NCBI GenBank assembly: GCA_958296035.1
Contig: OY282431.1
Location: 2,049,001-2,113,000, forward strand
DNA length: 64,000 nt
Direction: 5' to 3'
Source: Paracoccaceae bacterium
Lineage (GTDB): Bacteria > Pseudomonadota > Alphaproteobacteria > Rhodobacterales > Rhodobacteraceae
Shown: positions 56,412-64,000 of the stretch, in pieces
How the letters are laid out: each line of letters starts with the position of its first letter
Numbering within the stretch: the stretch's first letter is position 1
The notes under the pieces: model-generated
Told to the model about the DNA's origin: nothing
Database searches by the model: none
The model's input: only the letters and a program-made list of their open reading frames with translations
Made by a program: the position numbers and the translations under genes

Positions 56412-57481
56412 TGGCATCCATTGAACTCAGGCACGTGTCCAAGCACTGGGGACCGACGATCGCCGTCGATCGCATGAATCTGACTCTCGAGGACGGTGAA
56501 TTTGTTGCAATACTCGGACCTTCGGGATGCGGGAAATCGACAACGCTGTTTCTGCTCGCTGGAATCTATGCTCCGACCGAAGGCGATATCTGCTTCGAGG
56601 GGGCTCGTATCAACGATGTCGAACCACGTGATCGCAATGTCGGTATCGTGTTCCAGTCCTATGCGCTTTATCCAAACATGACAGTGCTGAAGAACCTGCT
56701 TTTCCCGCTCCGGTTCAAGAATACCAGCAACGAAGACGCCCATGCCCGGGCGATGGAAATTGCAGAGCTGGTGCAAATCGAGGATTTGCTCGAACGCGAG
56801 CCATCGCAGCTCTCCGGCGGACAGCAACAACGCGTGGCCCTCGCTCGTGCCTTGATCAAGAAACCAAATCTGCTTCTGCTCGACGAGCCGTTGTCGAACC
56901 TCGACGCGACACTCCGCCTGACCATGCGTAGCGAAATCAAGCGCATCCAGCGCGAGCTCGCGGTTACCACGATTCTTGTCACTCATGATCAGGTCGAGGC
57001 AACAACCATGGCGGACCGCATCATCTGTATGAAGGATGGGCAGATTGAGCAGGTTGATACGGCAGAAAACCTCTACAGGCGGCCAGACAGGATATTTGTC
57101 GCCTCATTTGTGGGATCGCCGCCGATTAATCTCGTCCAGGGACGTATCGACAAGACGATGTTGGTCGCAGGCCAACGGCGCTTGCCAGTATCTGGCAATA
57201 CAGTGTCCACCAACGTAACGATCGGCCTGCGACCCGAGCTGATTTCGACCGGAGAACAGGGTCTGCCAGCAAGCATCGTCAACATCGAGCCGATGGGGCG
57301 CGAGATCCTTTATGCTGCACAATCGGAAATCGGCCTGCTGCGGTTTCTGGAAGCAACACCTCAACCGCGACTTGCTCTGGAAGAACACGTCCATCTGAAA
57401 GCTGATCCCGGGGATGTCCTTTTTTTCGATACCGGATCTGGCCAGAGAATCGAGGGGGTCAGGCTTGATGCATTCTCCTGA
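56411..57481 (+). CDS. ABC transporter ATP-binding protein (MalK/UgpC-like)
   Basis: ATPase of the importer, 356 residues from the ATG at 56411 that overlaps the permease stop by one base. Walker A GPSGCGKST, Q-loop VFQSYALYPNMTV, signature LSGGQQQRVALARAL, Walker B LLLLDEPLSNLDA, switch VTHDQVEA. The C-terminal 110 residues are a TOBE/MalK regulatory fold (FVASFVGSPPINLVQGRI, VTIGLRPE, VNIEPMGREILY). The frame can be extended upstream but overlaps the permease in another register. Confidence 0.94.
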   Translation: MASIELRHVSKHWGPTIAVDRMNLTLEDGEFVAILGPSGCGKSTTLFLLAGIYAPTEGDICFEGARINDVEPRDRNVGIVFQSYALYPNMTVLKNLLFPLRFKNTSNEDAHARAMEIAELVQIEDLLEREPSQLSGGQQQRVALARALIKKPNLLLLDEPLSNLDATLRLTMRSEIKRIQRELAVTTILVTHDQVEATTMADRIICMKDGQIEQVDTAENLYRRPDRIFVASFVGSPPINLVQGRIDKTMLVAGQRRLPVSGNTVSTNVTIGLRPELISTGEQGLPASIVNIEPMGREILYAAQSEIGLLRFLEATPQPRLALEEHVHLKADPGDVLFFDTGSGQRIEGVRLDAFS

Positions 57482-58505
57482 CCACCATGCGTCCCGATAT
57501 CGGCAATCGGATCATTTTGAGTTACCCGACTCTGACCGGATCAACTCAGCCGTTGCGGGCCCCCGAGATAGTGGACTGCACAACCGGCTGCGTCTGTCAT
57601 GCCCGGTCCTCAACACCGTCAGGGTTCAGCAGCCAGGTCCTTCGGAAGCACGACCGGAAAAGCTGCGAGTTGTGGCCTGGAACCTCGAACGCTGTAAGCA
57701 TGTCGAAGCGAGCGCAGGGCTGATTTCTGCAACCGGTGCTGACGTTGCCCTGCTCACCGAGATGGATATTGGCATGGCGCGATCGGGTAACCGCGATACG
57801 GTCGCTGACCTGGCCGCGTTGCTTGGGATGGGTCATGCTGCAGCAGTGGAATTCCTGGAACTCGGGTTGGGGGATGCACGCGAAGAAGTAGAATGTCATG
57901 GCATGCAAAATTCTGGCGGGCTGCATTGCAATGCCGTGCTGAGCTGTCAGAACATCGGACTAGCTGAGGTTGTTCATATAGGCTCGGGCAACGACTGGCT
58001 TGCCGGCCGGCTGGGCAAGGGACAGCCAAGGATTGGCGGTCGCATCGCCGTAATGGTCAAATTGTTTTCCCCAAAGCCAATTTGGGTTGTTGCTGTACAC
58101 TTCGAAAGTGAAGATGGCCCACAAGACCGGGCCGCGGAAGCGACGCATCTCGTGGCTGGAATTGACAACCTCTGCGGGGATGCACCGGTTGTGATCGGCG
58201 GAGACTTCAACTTCAACAGACTGACCGCCGCCGGGCTGCGTGGCCAGCAATTGCTAACCCGGCCGCACCTGCATGAACCGGCGTTCACCGTACTGCAAGA
58301 CGGCGGTTTTTCCTGGGCTGACGCAAACACAACCGAGATGACCACCCGCCGCCATCCGTGGCAGCACGATTTCATTGCACAAAAAATAGACTGGATCTTC
58401 GTGCGCGGCGTCAAGGCGAGCAACCCCCGTGTCCGACCGGCATGCACCTCGTCTGGAGAAAACCTTTCTGACCACGAAATGTTGGCCGTCGATATCAGTT
58501 GGTAG
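57468..58505 (+). CDS. Endonuclease/exonuclease/phosphatase-family hydrolase
   Basis: Metal-dependent phosphohydrolase of the EEP superfamily (DNase I, exonuclease III, inositol phosphatases). About 345 residues from the ATG at 57468, which overlaps the ATPase end by fourteen bases. The core begins LRVVAWNLERCK (Asn and Glu metal site), then ALLTEMDIGMARSGNRDT, IWVVAVHFESEDGPQDR, VVIGGDFNFNRL (catalytic Asp/Asn) and the terminal LSDHEMLAVDI (catalytic Asp-His). The N-terminal 60 residues are unmatched, so the true start may be later. Co-location suggests it acts on the importer's substrate or product, for example a phosphorylated sugar or phosphodiester; this is inference. Confidence 0.82.
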   Translation: MHSPDHHASRYRQSDHFELPDSDRINSAVAGPRDSGLHNRLRLSCPVLNTVRVQQPGPSEARPEKLRVVAWNLERCKHVEASAGLISATGADVALLTEMDIGMARSGNRDTVADLAALLGMGHAAAVEFLELGLGDAREEVECHGMQNSGGLHCNAVLSCQNIGLAEVVHIGSGNDWLAGRLGKGQPRIGGRIAVMVKLFSPKPIWVVAVHFESEDGPQDRAAEATHLVAGIDNLCGDAPVVIGGDFNFNRLTAAGLRGQQLLTRPHLHEPAFTVLQDGGFSWADANTTEMTTRRHPWQHDFIAQKIDWIFVRGVKASNPRVRPACTSSGENLSDHEMLAVDISW

Positions 58506-58579
58506 ATAGCAGGGGGCAAGACCACTCGTTGGGCCAGTGCGTTTGCCGCAGACTGGTCCGACCCTAAGAGGGACCTGGC

Positions 58580-59941
58580 CTACAGTTCAAGCAACGCCAA
58601 TCTACGACGGAAGCGCCATGTGAACAAGAGCGCTGCCAGTCCAAGACCGACAATGAACCCTGCCCAAACTCCCGGACCGCCAAATTCCAGCACGAATCCG
58701 AAGATGTAGCTGCATGGCAATCCCACCAGCGAATAGCTGAACGTTGCAATCACCATCGGCCCCTTGGTGTCACCCAGGCCGCGCAGCAAACCAAGAATGA
58801 CAACCTGCATGGCATCAGCCAACTGGAAGATCGCGCACAAATACATGAGAGACATGCCAATTTGCAGGACAACAGCCGCATCTTCAGCGTCAGGGTCCAG
58901 AAACGCGGCAATAAGACTCTGCGAGAACAGCAACAGAATGCAGATAACAATGGCCACCGCACCTAGCGTCAGGTGCTGGACTGAACGGCCTGCCTTGGCC
59001 AATTCATCGGCATTACGCTGCCCAACTGCCAGGCTGATCTGGGTTGTACCGGCATTGGCAAGCCCAAGATAAATCATGAACATGAAGGCCGCTATCTCGA
59101 GTACAATGCCATGGGCAGCAAGAGTTACAGTGCCGATCCACCCCATCATTACAGCGGAGCAGCCAAAGAATGTTGTCTCGGCAACAAGGGTTACGCCAAT
59201 AGGCGTGCCGAGATAGAGTATATCCTTGAAGGACTGCCAGTGAGGCCTCAACACCCTGGAGAGCAGGTTGTAGGCTTGAAACGAGCGGCCCCAGGCCAGG
59301 TAGAGCAACATCAAGAAGAGCGAAAAACAATGGGAGAAAACAGTGGCAATCGCCGCGCCGACAACACCGAGTTCCGGTGCTCCCCAGTTTCCGAAAATCA
59401 GGGCATAGTTGGCAAATACATTCAGGACGGCACCCGCAAGGGTTGACCACAAGATAATCTGGGGCCTTACGATGGCCAGAAAGAATGCCTTTAGGGTCAT
59501 GACCAAAAGGGCCGGAACAAGTGCCAGCATGGCGATCCGAAGATAGTCACCAGCCAGCATGGCGATATTTTCCTTTTGCCCGAGTACGAGCATTATTGTC
59601 TCACCCATCCATAGAGGCGGGAATACAATCAGGCAGTAGAGAATCGACAGCCAGCACCCCATCCGGATCAGTCGGCGTACACGCATAGGATCTCGCCTGC
59701 CCTCTGCACCGGCGGCCAGGGGTACGGTCGCCATGCCAAAGCTGGCTCCAACAATGAACATGACCGACCACAAGGAAGCCGCAAGCACAACGGCTGCCAG
59801 TTCGGTTACACCGTACCAACCCATCATGACTGTGTCGGTCAAATGCTTGATCGATTGCAGCACATTGCTGCCGATCAGGGGCAGTGCCAAGATCAATGTC
59901 TTTCTGTAGCTGGAGCGGCGCCAGTTGATATTGTCCAACAT
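58580..59941 (-). CDS. MATE-family multidrug efflux transporter
   Basis: Inner-membrane Na+- or H+-coupled exporter (NorM type), 453 residues with twelve hydrophobic segments. Start at the ATG at 59941 (GGAAAGG just upstream), giving MLDNINWRRSSYRKTLILALPLIGSN; marks are LTDTVMMGWYGVTELAAV, ADAMQVVILGLLRGLGDTKGPMV and PCSYIFGFVLEFGGPGVWAGFIVG. The two halves repeat the same MatE fold. Substrate unknown. Convergent with the EEP gene, divergent from parE. Confidence 0.93.
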   Translation of the reverse strand: MLDNINWRRSSYRKTLILALPLIGSNVLQSIKHLTDTVMMGWYGVTELAAVVLAASLWSVMFIVGASFGMATVPLAAGAEGRRDPMRVRRLIRMGCWLSILYCLIVFPPLWMGETIMLVLGQKENIAMLAGDYLRIAMLALVPALLVMTLKAFFLAIVRPQIILWSTLAGAVLNVFANYALIFGNWGAPELGVVGAAIATVFSHCFSLFLMLLYLAWGRSFQAYNLLSRVLRPHWQSFKDILYLGTPIGVTLVAETTFFGCSAVMMGWIGTVTLAAHGIVLEIAAFMFMIYLGLANAGTTQISLAVGQRNADELAKAGRSVQHLTLGAVAIVICILLLFSQSLIAAFLDPDAEDAAVVLQIGMSLMYLCAIFQLADAMQVVILGLLRGLGDTKGPMVIATFSYSLVGLPCSYIFGFVLEFGGPGVWAGFIVGLGLAALLFTWRFRRRLALLEL

Positions 59942-60282
59942 GACCTTTCCACCTCTGATACGGGTGCAACTACCATTGCGTTGACAGTGTTTCCACGCCA
60001 AAGCCGGGTCCAGGAATATTCTTTTGTGGTCGTTTCGTGATCGCTCGCTGCACAGCGGGCGCCAGCCGCGCTTCTGTCGGCGAACAGGCTTGTGGCGGCC
60101 AGGAACGCATCTGATCCCTTAACTGGTCAGGCTCCACTCTCCTGTGCAAAACCTGAACGCCCAATTGGTGGTTGCAACCCCCACATATTGATCAGCAAGA
60201 GACTGAATATACCGTGGGAAGTGGACCTTCAATCAATGGGTCGGAGGGGAGGAGGCACAAAAGTCTGCGACCGAATCTTGCA

Positions 60283-62304
60283 ATGAACGCTCGCGCCGGT
60301 TATGGTGGCAAGAAACAAGAGGCTCCGAGCAGAAACATGGAACCCTCGACAATCAGGGGTGCGGGAGTGGCGAGCAGGTCATACACCGCAACAGATATCG
60401 AAGTACTTGATGAGCCGGACAAGGTTCGCAAGAATCCAGGCATGTATGTCGGCGGAACCGATGCCAACGCACTGCATCACCTGGCGTCGGAAATTATCGA
60501 CAATGCGATGGACGAGGCAGTAGCCGGCTTTGCCAATCGCATCGAAATCAGGCTGGCCGCAGACCGATCTCTGACAATCTCCGACAATGGACGAGGCATT
60601 CCGGTTGATGCCCATCCCAAATTCCCTGACAAGTCAGCGCTTGAAGTCATACTCACCACACTGCATGCCGGCGGAAAGTTTTCCAACAAGGTCTACACGA
60701 CTTCGGGCGGGTTGCACGGTGTAGGGCTGTCGGTTGTCAACGCGCTGTCCAAGCGACTACACGTGGAAGTAGCCAGAAGCGGCAAGCTTTATTGCCAGGA
60801 CTATGCAAGGGGCATAGCGCTCGGCCAGGTCAGCACGGCGACCAGAGTTGCCAATCGACGAGGAACCTCAATCTGTTTCGAACCTGACCCCGAAATCTTT
60901 GGTCTGGATGCCAGCTTTTCACCGACCAGGCTTTTTCGCATGGCCAAGGCCAAGGCCTATCTTTTCTCTGGCACACGCATTAACTGGAAATGCGAGGCCG
61001 AGGCCGAGGACGTTCCGTGTTCCGCCGAGTTGCACTTCCCTGGCGGACTGTCCGAGTATCTGTCGGATCGGCTGGCAAACCTGGCGTTGGATGCGGAAGA
61101 ACACTTTTCTGGACGGATCAGCTTCGGCGACAAGTTTCCCGATCAGGTGGGTTCGGTCGAATGGGCCATGAACTGGACACCGGCTTGCGACGGATTCACT
61201 GAGTCGTTTTGCAATACAATTCCGACACCTCTGGGTGGCACCCACGTTATCGGCTTTTGGAGCGCATTGCTGAAGGGCATCCGCTCCTATGGAGAGTATG
61301 TTTCCAGAAACTGCGCCAATGTCCGGAAGGATGATCTGGTATCTGGGGGCTGTGCAGTAATTTCGTGCTTCCTGGATAATCCCCAGTACTCCGGTCAGAC
61401 AAAGGAACGTATGGTTTCTGTAGGGGCACAGCGGCTTGTCGAGCAGTCGGTGCGTGACCATTTCGACAACTGGCTTGCAAGAGATACGGTAACTGCCGGG
61501 CGGATCCTTGATCACGTAATTGAGCGTGCCGAGAACCGCCTGCGTCGTCAGAGACGGCGGGCCCTTCGCAAAGCGCCTTCAACCCGCTCGTCCCGACTGC
61601 CTGGAAAGCTTGTGGACTGCACGAATGTCGGCGATGAGGACAGCGAGATATTTCTGGTAGAAGGAGACTCGGCCGGTGGTTCTGCCAAGATGGCGCGAGA
61701 CAGGACGACCCAAGCTCTCTTGCCGCTGCGCGGCAAAATCCTGAATGTGCTTGGCGCATCCTCTTCCAAGACACTTACAAACACAGAAATCAGAGACTTG
61801 TCGCTTGCTCTCGGCGTATCACTTGGCGCCGATTTTCGTATCGAAGACCTTCGCTACGGCAAGGTCATCATCATGACAGATGCAGACGTTGACGGAGCCC
61901 ATATTGCCTCTTTGTTAATGACCCTCTTTTTCACTTTCATGCAACCACTCGTGGAGAAGGGATTTCTCTATCTCGCTTGCCCACCTCTCTATCGGCTGAC
62001 ACAGGGCCCGATCAGGATCTATGCCAGCAGCGATGATCGTAAGGACCAACTGATCAAGGATGGTCTGGGGGCAAGGGGAAAGGTTAGCGTTTCGCGCTTT
62101 AAGGGACTTGGTGAAATGGATGCCAAGGATCTCAAGGTCACAACCATGGACCCGGCAACGCGCTCGCTGATCAGGGTCCTGTTGCCCAGGAAACAGTCGG
62201 AGCAGGCCAAAGTGCTGGTTAACCGGCTGATGGGCAAGCAACCAGAGGCAAGGTTTCGGTTCTTGCAGGACCACGCACAATTTGCCAGCAATCTTGATAT
62301 CTAG
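60283..62304 (+). CDS. parE: DNA topoisomerase IV subunit B
   Basis: ATPase subunit of topoisomerase IV, which unlinks daughter chromosomes. 673 residues from the ATG at 60283. GHKL ATPase: EIIDNAMDEA, ISDNGRGIPVDAHPKF, TTLHAGGKFSNKVYTTSGGLHGVG; Toprim domain: LVEGDSAGGSAKMARDRTTQALLPLRGKILN and MTDADVDGAHIASLL; end RLMGKQPEARFRFLQ. These favour ParE over GyrB (no GyrB insert, ALLPLRGKILN with QAL). The start is uncertain: no good ribosome site precedes 60283, and the ATG at 60337 is nearer the usual N-terminus; the longest frame starts at a TTG at 60172. The 340 bases upstream, shared with the MATE gene, show nothing else. Confidence 0.92.
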   Translation: MNARAGYGGKKQEAPSRNMEPSTIRGAGVASRSYTATDIEVLDEPDKVRKNPGMYVGGTDANALHHLASEIIDNAMDEAVAGFANRIEIRLAADRSLTISDNGRGIPVDAHPKFPDKSALEVILTTLHAGGKFSNKVYTTSGGLHGVGLSVVNALSKRLHVEVARSGKLYCQDYARGIALGQVSTATRVANRRGTSICFEPDPEIFGLDASFSPTRLFRMAKAKAYLFSGTRINWKCEAEAEDVPCSAELHFPGGLSEYLSDRLANLALDAEEHFSGRISFGDKFPDQVGSVEWAMNWTPACDGFTESFCNTIPTPLGGTHVIGFWSALLKGIRSYGEYVSRNCANVRKDDLVSGGCAVISCFLDNPQYSGQTKERMVSVGAQRLVEQSVRDHFDNWLARDTVTAGRILDHVIERAENRLRRQRRRALRKAPSTRSSRLPGKLVDCTNVGDEDSEIFLVEGDSAGGSAKMARDRTTQALLPLRGKILNVLGASSSKTLTNTEIRDLSLALGVSLGADFRIEDLRYGKVIIMTDADVDGAHIASLLMTLFFTFMQPLVEKGFLYLACPPLYRLTQGPIRIYASSDDRKDQLIKDGLGARGKVSVSRFKGLGEMDAKDLKVTTMDPATRSLIRVLLPRKQSEQAKVLVNRLMGKQPEARFRFLQDHAQFASNLDI

Positions 62305-63321
62305 TCTTCAGGCTTCGCTGCCGTCCACAGAATCGATCTCGGTTGATATTGGCAACGACAGGGCGGCATGGAAGATATTGATCCGCGACCTGCGGATCAG
62401 ACTCAAGACATCCCTGTTCCCGGATTGCAGTTGAATGTACGGGCAGGCCAATTGAGGGCATCGTTCCTGCATGAAGTGCTTGACCGGGTTCCATGCATGG
62501 GCCGGCGGTGACATTGCACAAGTGCAGGGCCGCAAAGCTCCCTGATGGAGCAGGACCTCCCTTCAGAATTGATTTGTGGTTCACTTTCGCTTGGGTTTTT
62601 CGCGAACAGGTCAGGCATCCGGTATTGGCAATATGGAACAGGTAGCAGAAATTGCCAGCTTGCCAGATAATCAGATCGTCCTGACCCGGTGGTCTCCTGC
62701 GTATTAAATTCAAGAATAGGCGTAGTTTGCTTCTCCAATTTGGCGCAGTTCTGACTGGTTTCCTGTCTGTCTCGAAACGTTCCTCTCCCAACAGGAACAA
62801 GATCAGGCCACGCAGTCTGCCCTACGCAAGCAGTCCAGTCCAGCAGGTAGTGAGGACTTTCTGGCAATTGGAGAGGACACGCCGGAAGTGGCGGTGCTGG
62901 AACCGCCAGCCATGAACAGTGACGGACACCTCTCAAACAGTCAGGACCGCACGCTCCAAGAATGTACTACGCACAAACTGCACATCACGGCAGGCCTTGA
63001 ATTCGGACTTTGGCTAGTCCTGCTGGGCCTCCCGGGAGGGAGGGAGTTCGCATAGCGATACCAGTACCATCTTTAGCACAACTGGGCGCGGGAACAGTTG
63101 CCGGGACGGAATAGCGAGTCAGAACAGGAACCACTCATTAAAGCCGCCCGTGTGCTGCCTTCGGCTAGTTCCGATGCAGCGTTCCACCCAGTAACCAACC
63201 TGTCGCCCGCTACCTAGTGTATCACGTCAATCCGGGTAGCGACTAGCGTCAGTCAACCTGGCAATGGTGTTGGCAGGGGCGGCAGGCGGCGATGTAAGGA
63301 GGGTTTGGCCCGACTGGAGTT
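62305..63321. other. Gene-poor region, about 1 kb
   Basis: Between parE and the ABC-F gene, which converge. Frames of up to 193 codons on the minus strand have no family resemblance. No terminator, tRNA or repeat was identified. Confidence 0.45.
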
Positions 63322-64000
63322 TCAAGAGGGTTGCCGTCGGTGTCTTCGGGAGTCTTCCTCTGATTTTTCGAGCAGACGCAGCCACTCACCCTCCAGTTCT
63401 TCCAATTCCCCTTGTCTGGCTTCGAGCTTCCGGCTCAGTTCCGCCCAGGCCTTAAAGTCTCCGCGCATTATATCCTCGCTACCGGCCCTCCTCTCTAGCC
63501 TGGCTATCTCCTGTTCCAGGGCAATTACTTCAGTCGGAATCATCTCCAGGCGATGACGCTCGGTAAAGGTCATCCCCCGCAATTCACTTCTCTTTGGTAA
63601 CCGCCCTGGTTGTCGACTGGAGCAGGCCTTGCCTTTATTTCCGGTACCCGGCTCTGGAAAAACGGGACCTGCCAGTGCTACGTAGTCGGACCATCCGCCG
63701 GAATAGGCAACCCAACGCCCTGCACCCGCACTGGCAATAGTCAGTGTCGCCACGTTATCGAGAAACTCGCGGTCATGCGACACGAACAGCACCGTTCCGT
63801 CGAAATTGGCAAGCGTATCCTGCAGCCTGTCGAGCATGTCGACATCCAGATCATTGGTCGGCTCGTCCAAAACAAGAAGATTGCAATCCTCCAACAGTAT
63901 TCTTGCCAGCAGCAGACGTCCCCATTCGCCGCCTGAAAGAGCGGCAATTGGAGAGTCCGACTGCCACGGCTTGAACTGAAAATCCCTGATGTAGGATTTG
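63322..64000 (-). CDS. ABC-F ATPase (Uup-like), C-terminal part
   Basis: C-terminal 225 or so residues of a ribosome-associated ABC-F protein; the N-terminal half lies beyond the window end. Seen in the second ABC domain: signature LSGGEWGRLLLARILLEDC, Walker B LLVLDEPTNDLDVDMLDRLQ, switch FVSHDREFLDNV and the ensuing GGWSDY. The tail FTERHRLEMIPTEVIALEQEIARLERR followed by AWAELSRKLEARQGELEELEGEWLRL is the coiled-coil C-terminal domain of Uup, which binds DNA in E. coli. The frame is open to base 64000. Confidence 0.9.
   Translation of the reverse strand, partial: KSYIRDFQFKPWQSDSPIAALSGGEWGRLLLARILLEDCNLLVLDEPTNDLDVDMLDRLQDTLANFDGTVLFVSHDREFLDNVATLTIASAGAGRWVAYSGGWSDYVALAGPVFPEPGTGNKGKACSSRQPGRLPKRSELRGMTFTERHRLEMIPTEVIALEQEIARLERRAGSEDIMRGDFKAWAELSRKLEARQGELEELEGEWLRLLEKSEEDSRRHRRQPS

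Noticed and set aside
62219..62936. Minus-strand frames of 177-193 codons after parE
   Set aside because: Compositionally odd, overlapping each other, with no family resemblance.

Overview
The window looks like the chromosome of an alphaproteobacterium, probably Rhodospirillales-like and perhaps marine or host-associated. The lineage call rests on gene content and order: an NDUFA12 complex I accessory subunit, mlaD and a DUF2155 protein in one run beside aat-accC-accB; tig-clpP-clpX; bactofilin; RNase E next to penicillin-binding protein 1A and RF2 without the internal frameshift; ParE; glnB-glnA. Coding density is uneven. Compact housekeeping operons are separated by stretches of 0.3-1.6 kb that hold decayed genes or nothing recognisable, which suggests a genome losing accessory DNA.

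Layout. 1-2276: the N-terminal two thirds or more of a type I restriction-modification methylase (hsdM) with a VapBC-type toxin-antitoxin pair upstream; the toxin appears decayed. 3182-8077: a PQQ-dependent sugar dehydrogenase, a dimethylglycine/sarcosine dehydrogenase-like flavoprotein and a MocA-like nucleotidyltransferase. 8236-8534: tRNA-Leu(UAA) interrupted by a 213-nt group I intron, the most striking element here. 8713-11283: modABC molybdate transporter. 11723-14754: tRNA-Leu(CAA), a membrane protein, a DedA protein, a DsbB-like protein and a nitrilase-family amidase. 15456-20871: a peptide/opine-type ABC transporter whose Tat-exported binding protein is divergent from its permease and ATPase genes. 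21282-28071: HNH nuclease, MFS transporter, queA and a large AsmA-like protein. 28485-32100: a DGQHR-domain (DndB-like) gene remnant, bactofilin, prfB and an IS630 transposase remnant. 32154-38790: PBP1A, an unknown small ORF and RNase E. 39112-43891: DsbA-like protein, accB, accC, aat, then DUF2155, mlaD and NDUFA12 on the other strand. 43986-49412: clpX, clpP, tig, tRNA-Leu(UAG) and nnrDE. 49514-51347: glnB/K and glnA with a strong terminator. 51348-53005: 1.6 kb with only a broken Toprim fragment recognised. 53006-58505: a carbohydrate-type ABC transporter ending in an overlapping endonuclease/exonuclease/phosphatase-family gene. 58580-64000: MATE efflux protein, parE, a gene-poor kilobase, and the C-terminal part of an ABC-F protein.

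Functional themes: the mod genes and the MocA-like protein point to a molybdoenzyme elsewhere in the genome; the glycine-betaine-type flavoprotein and two ABC importers point to heterotrophic use of small organic molecules; three tRNA-Leu genes of different anticodon lie within 40 kb on the same strand. Starts were moved inward from the longest open frame where a Shine-Dalgarno sequence or family length supported it; each case is explained.
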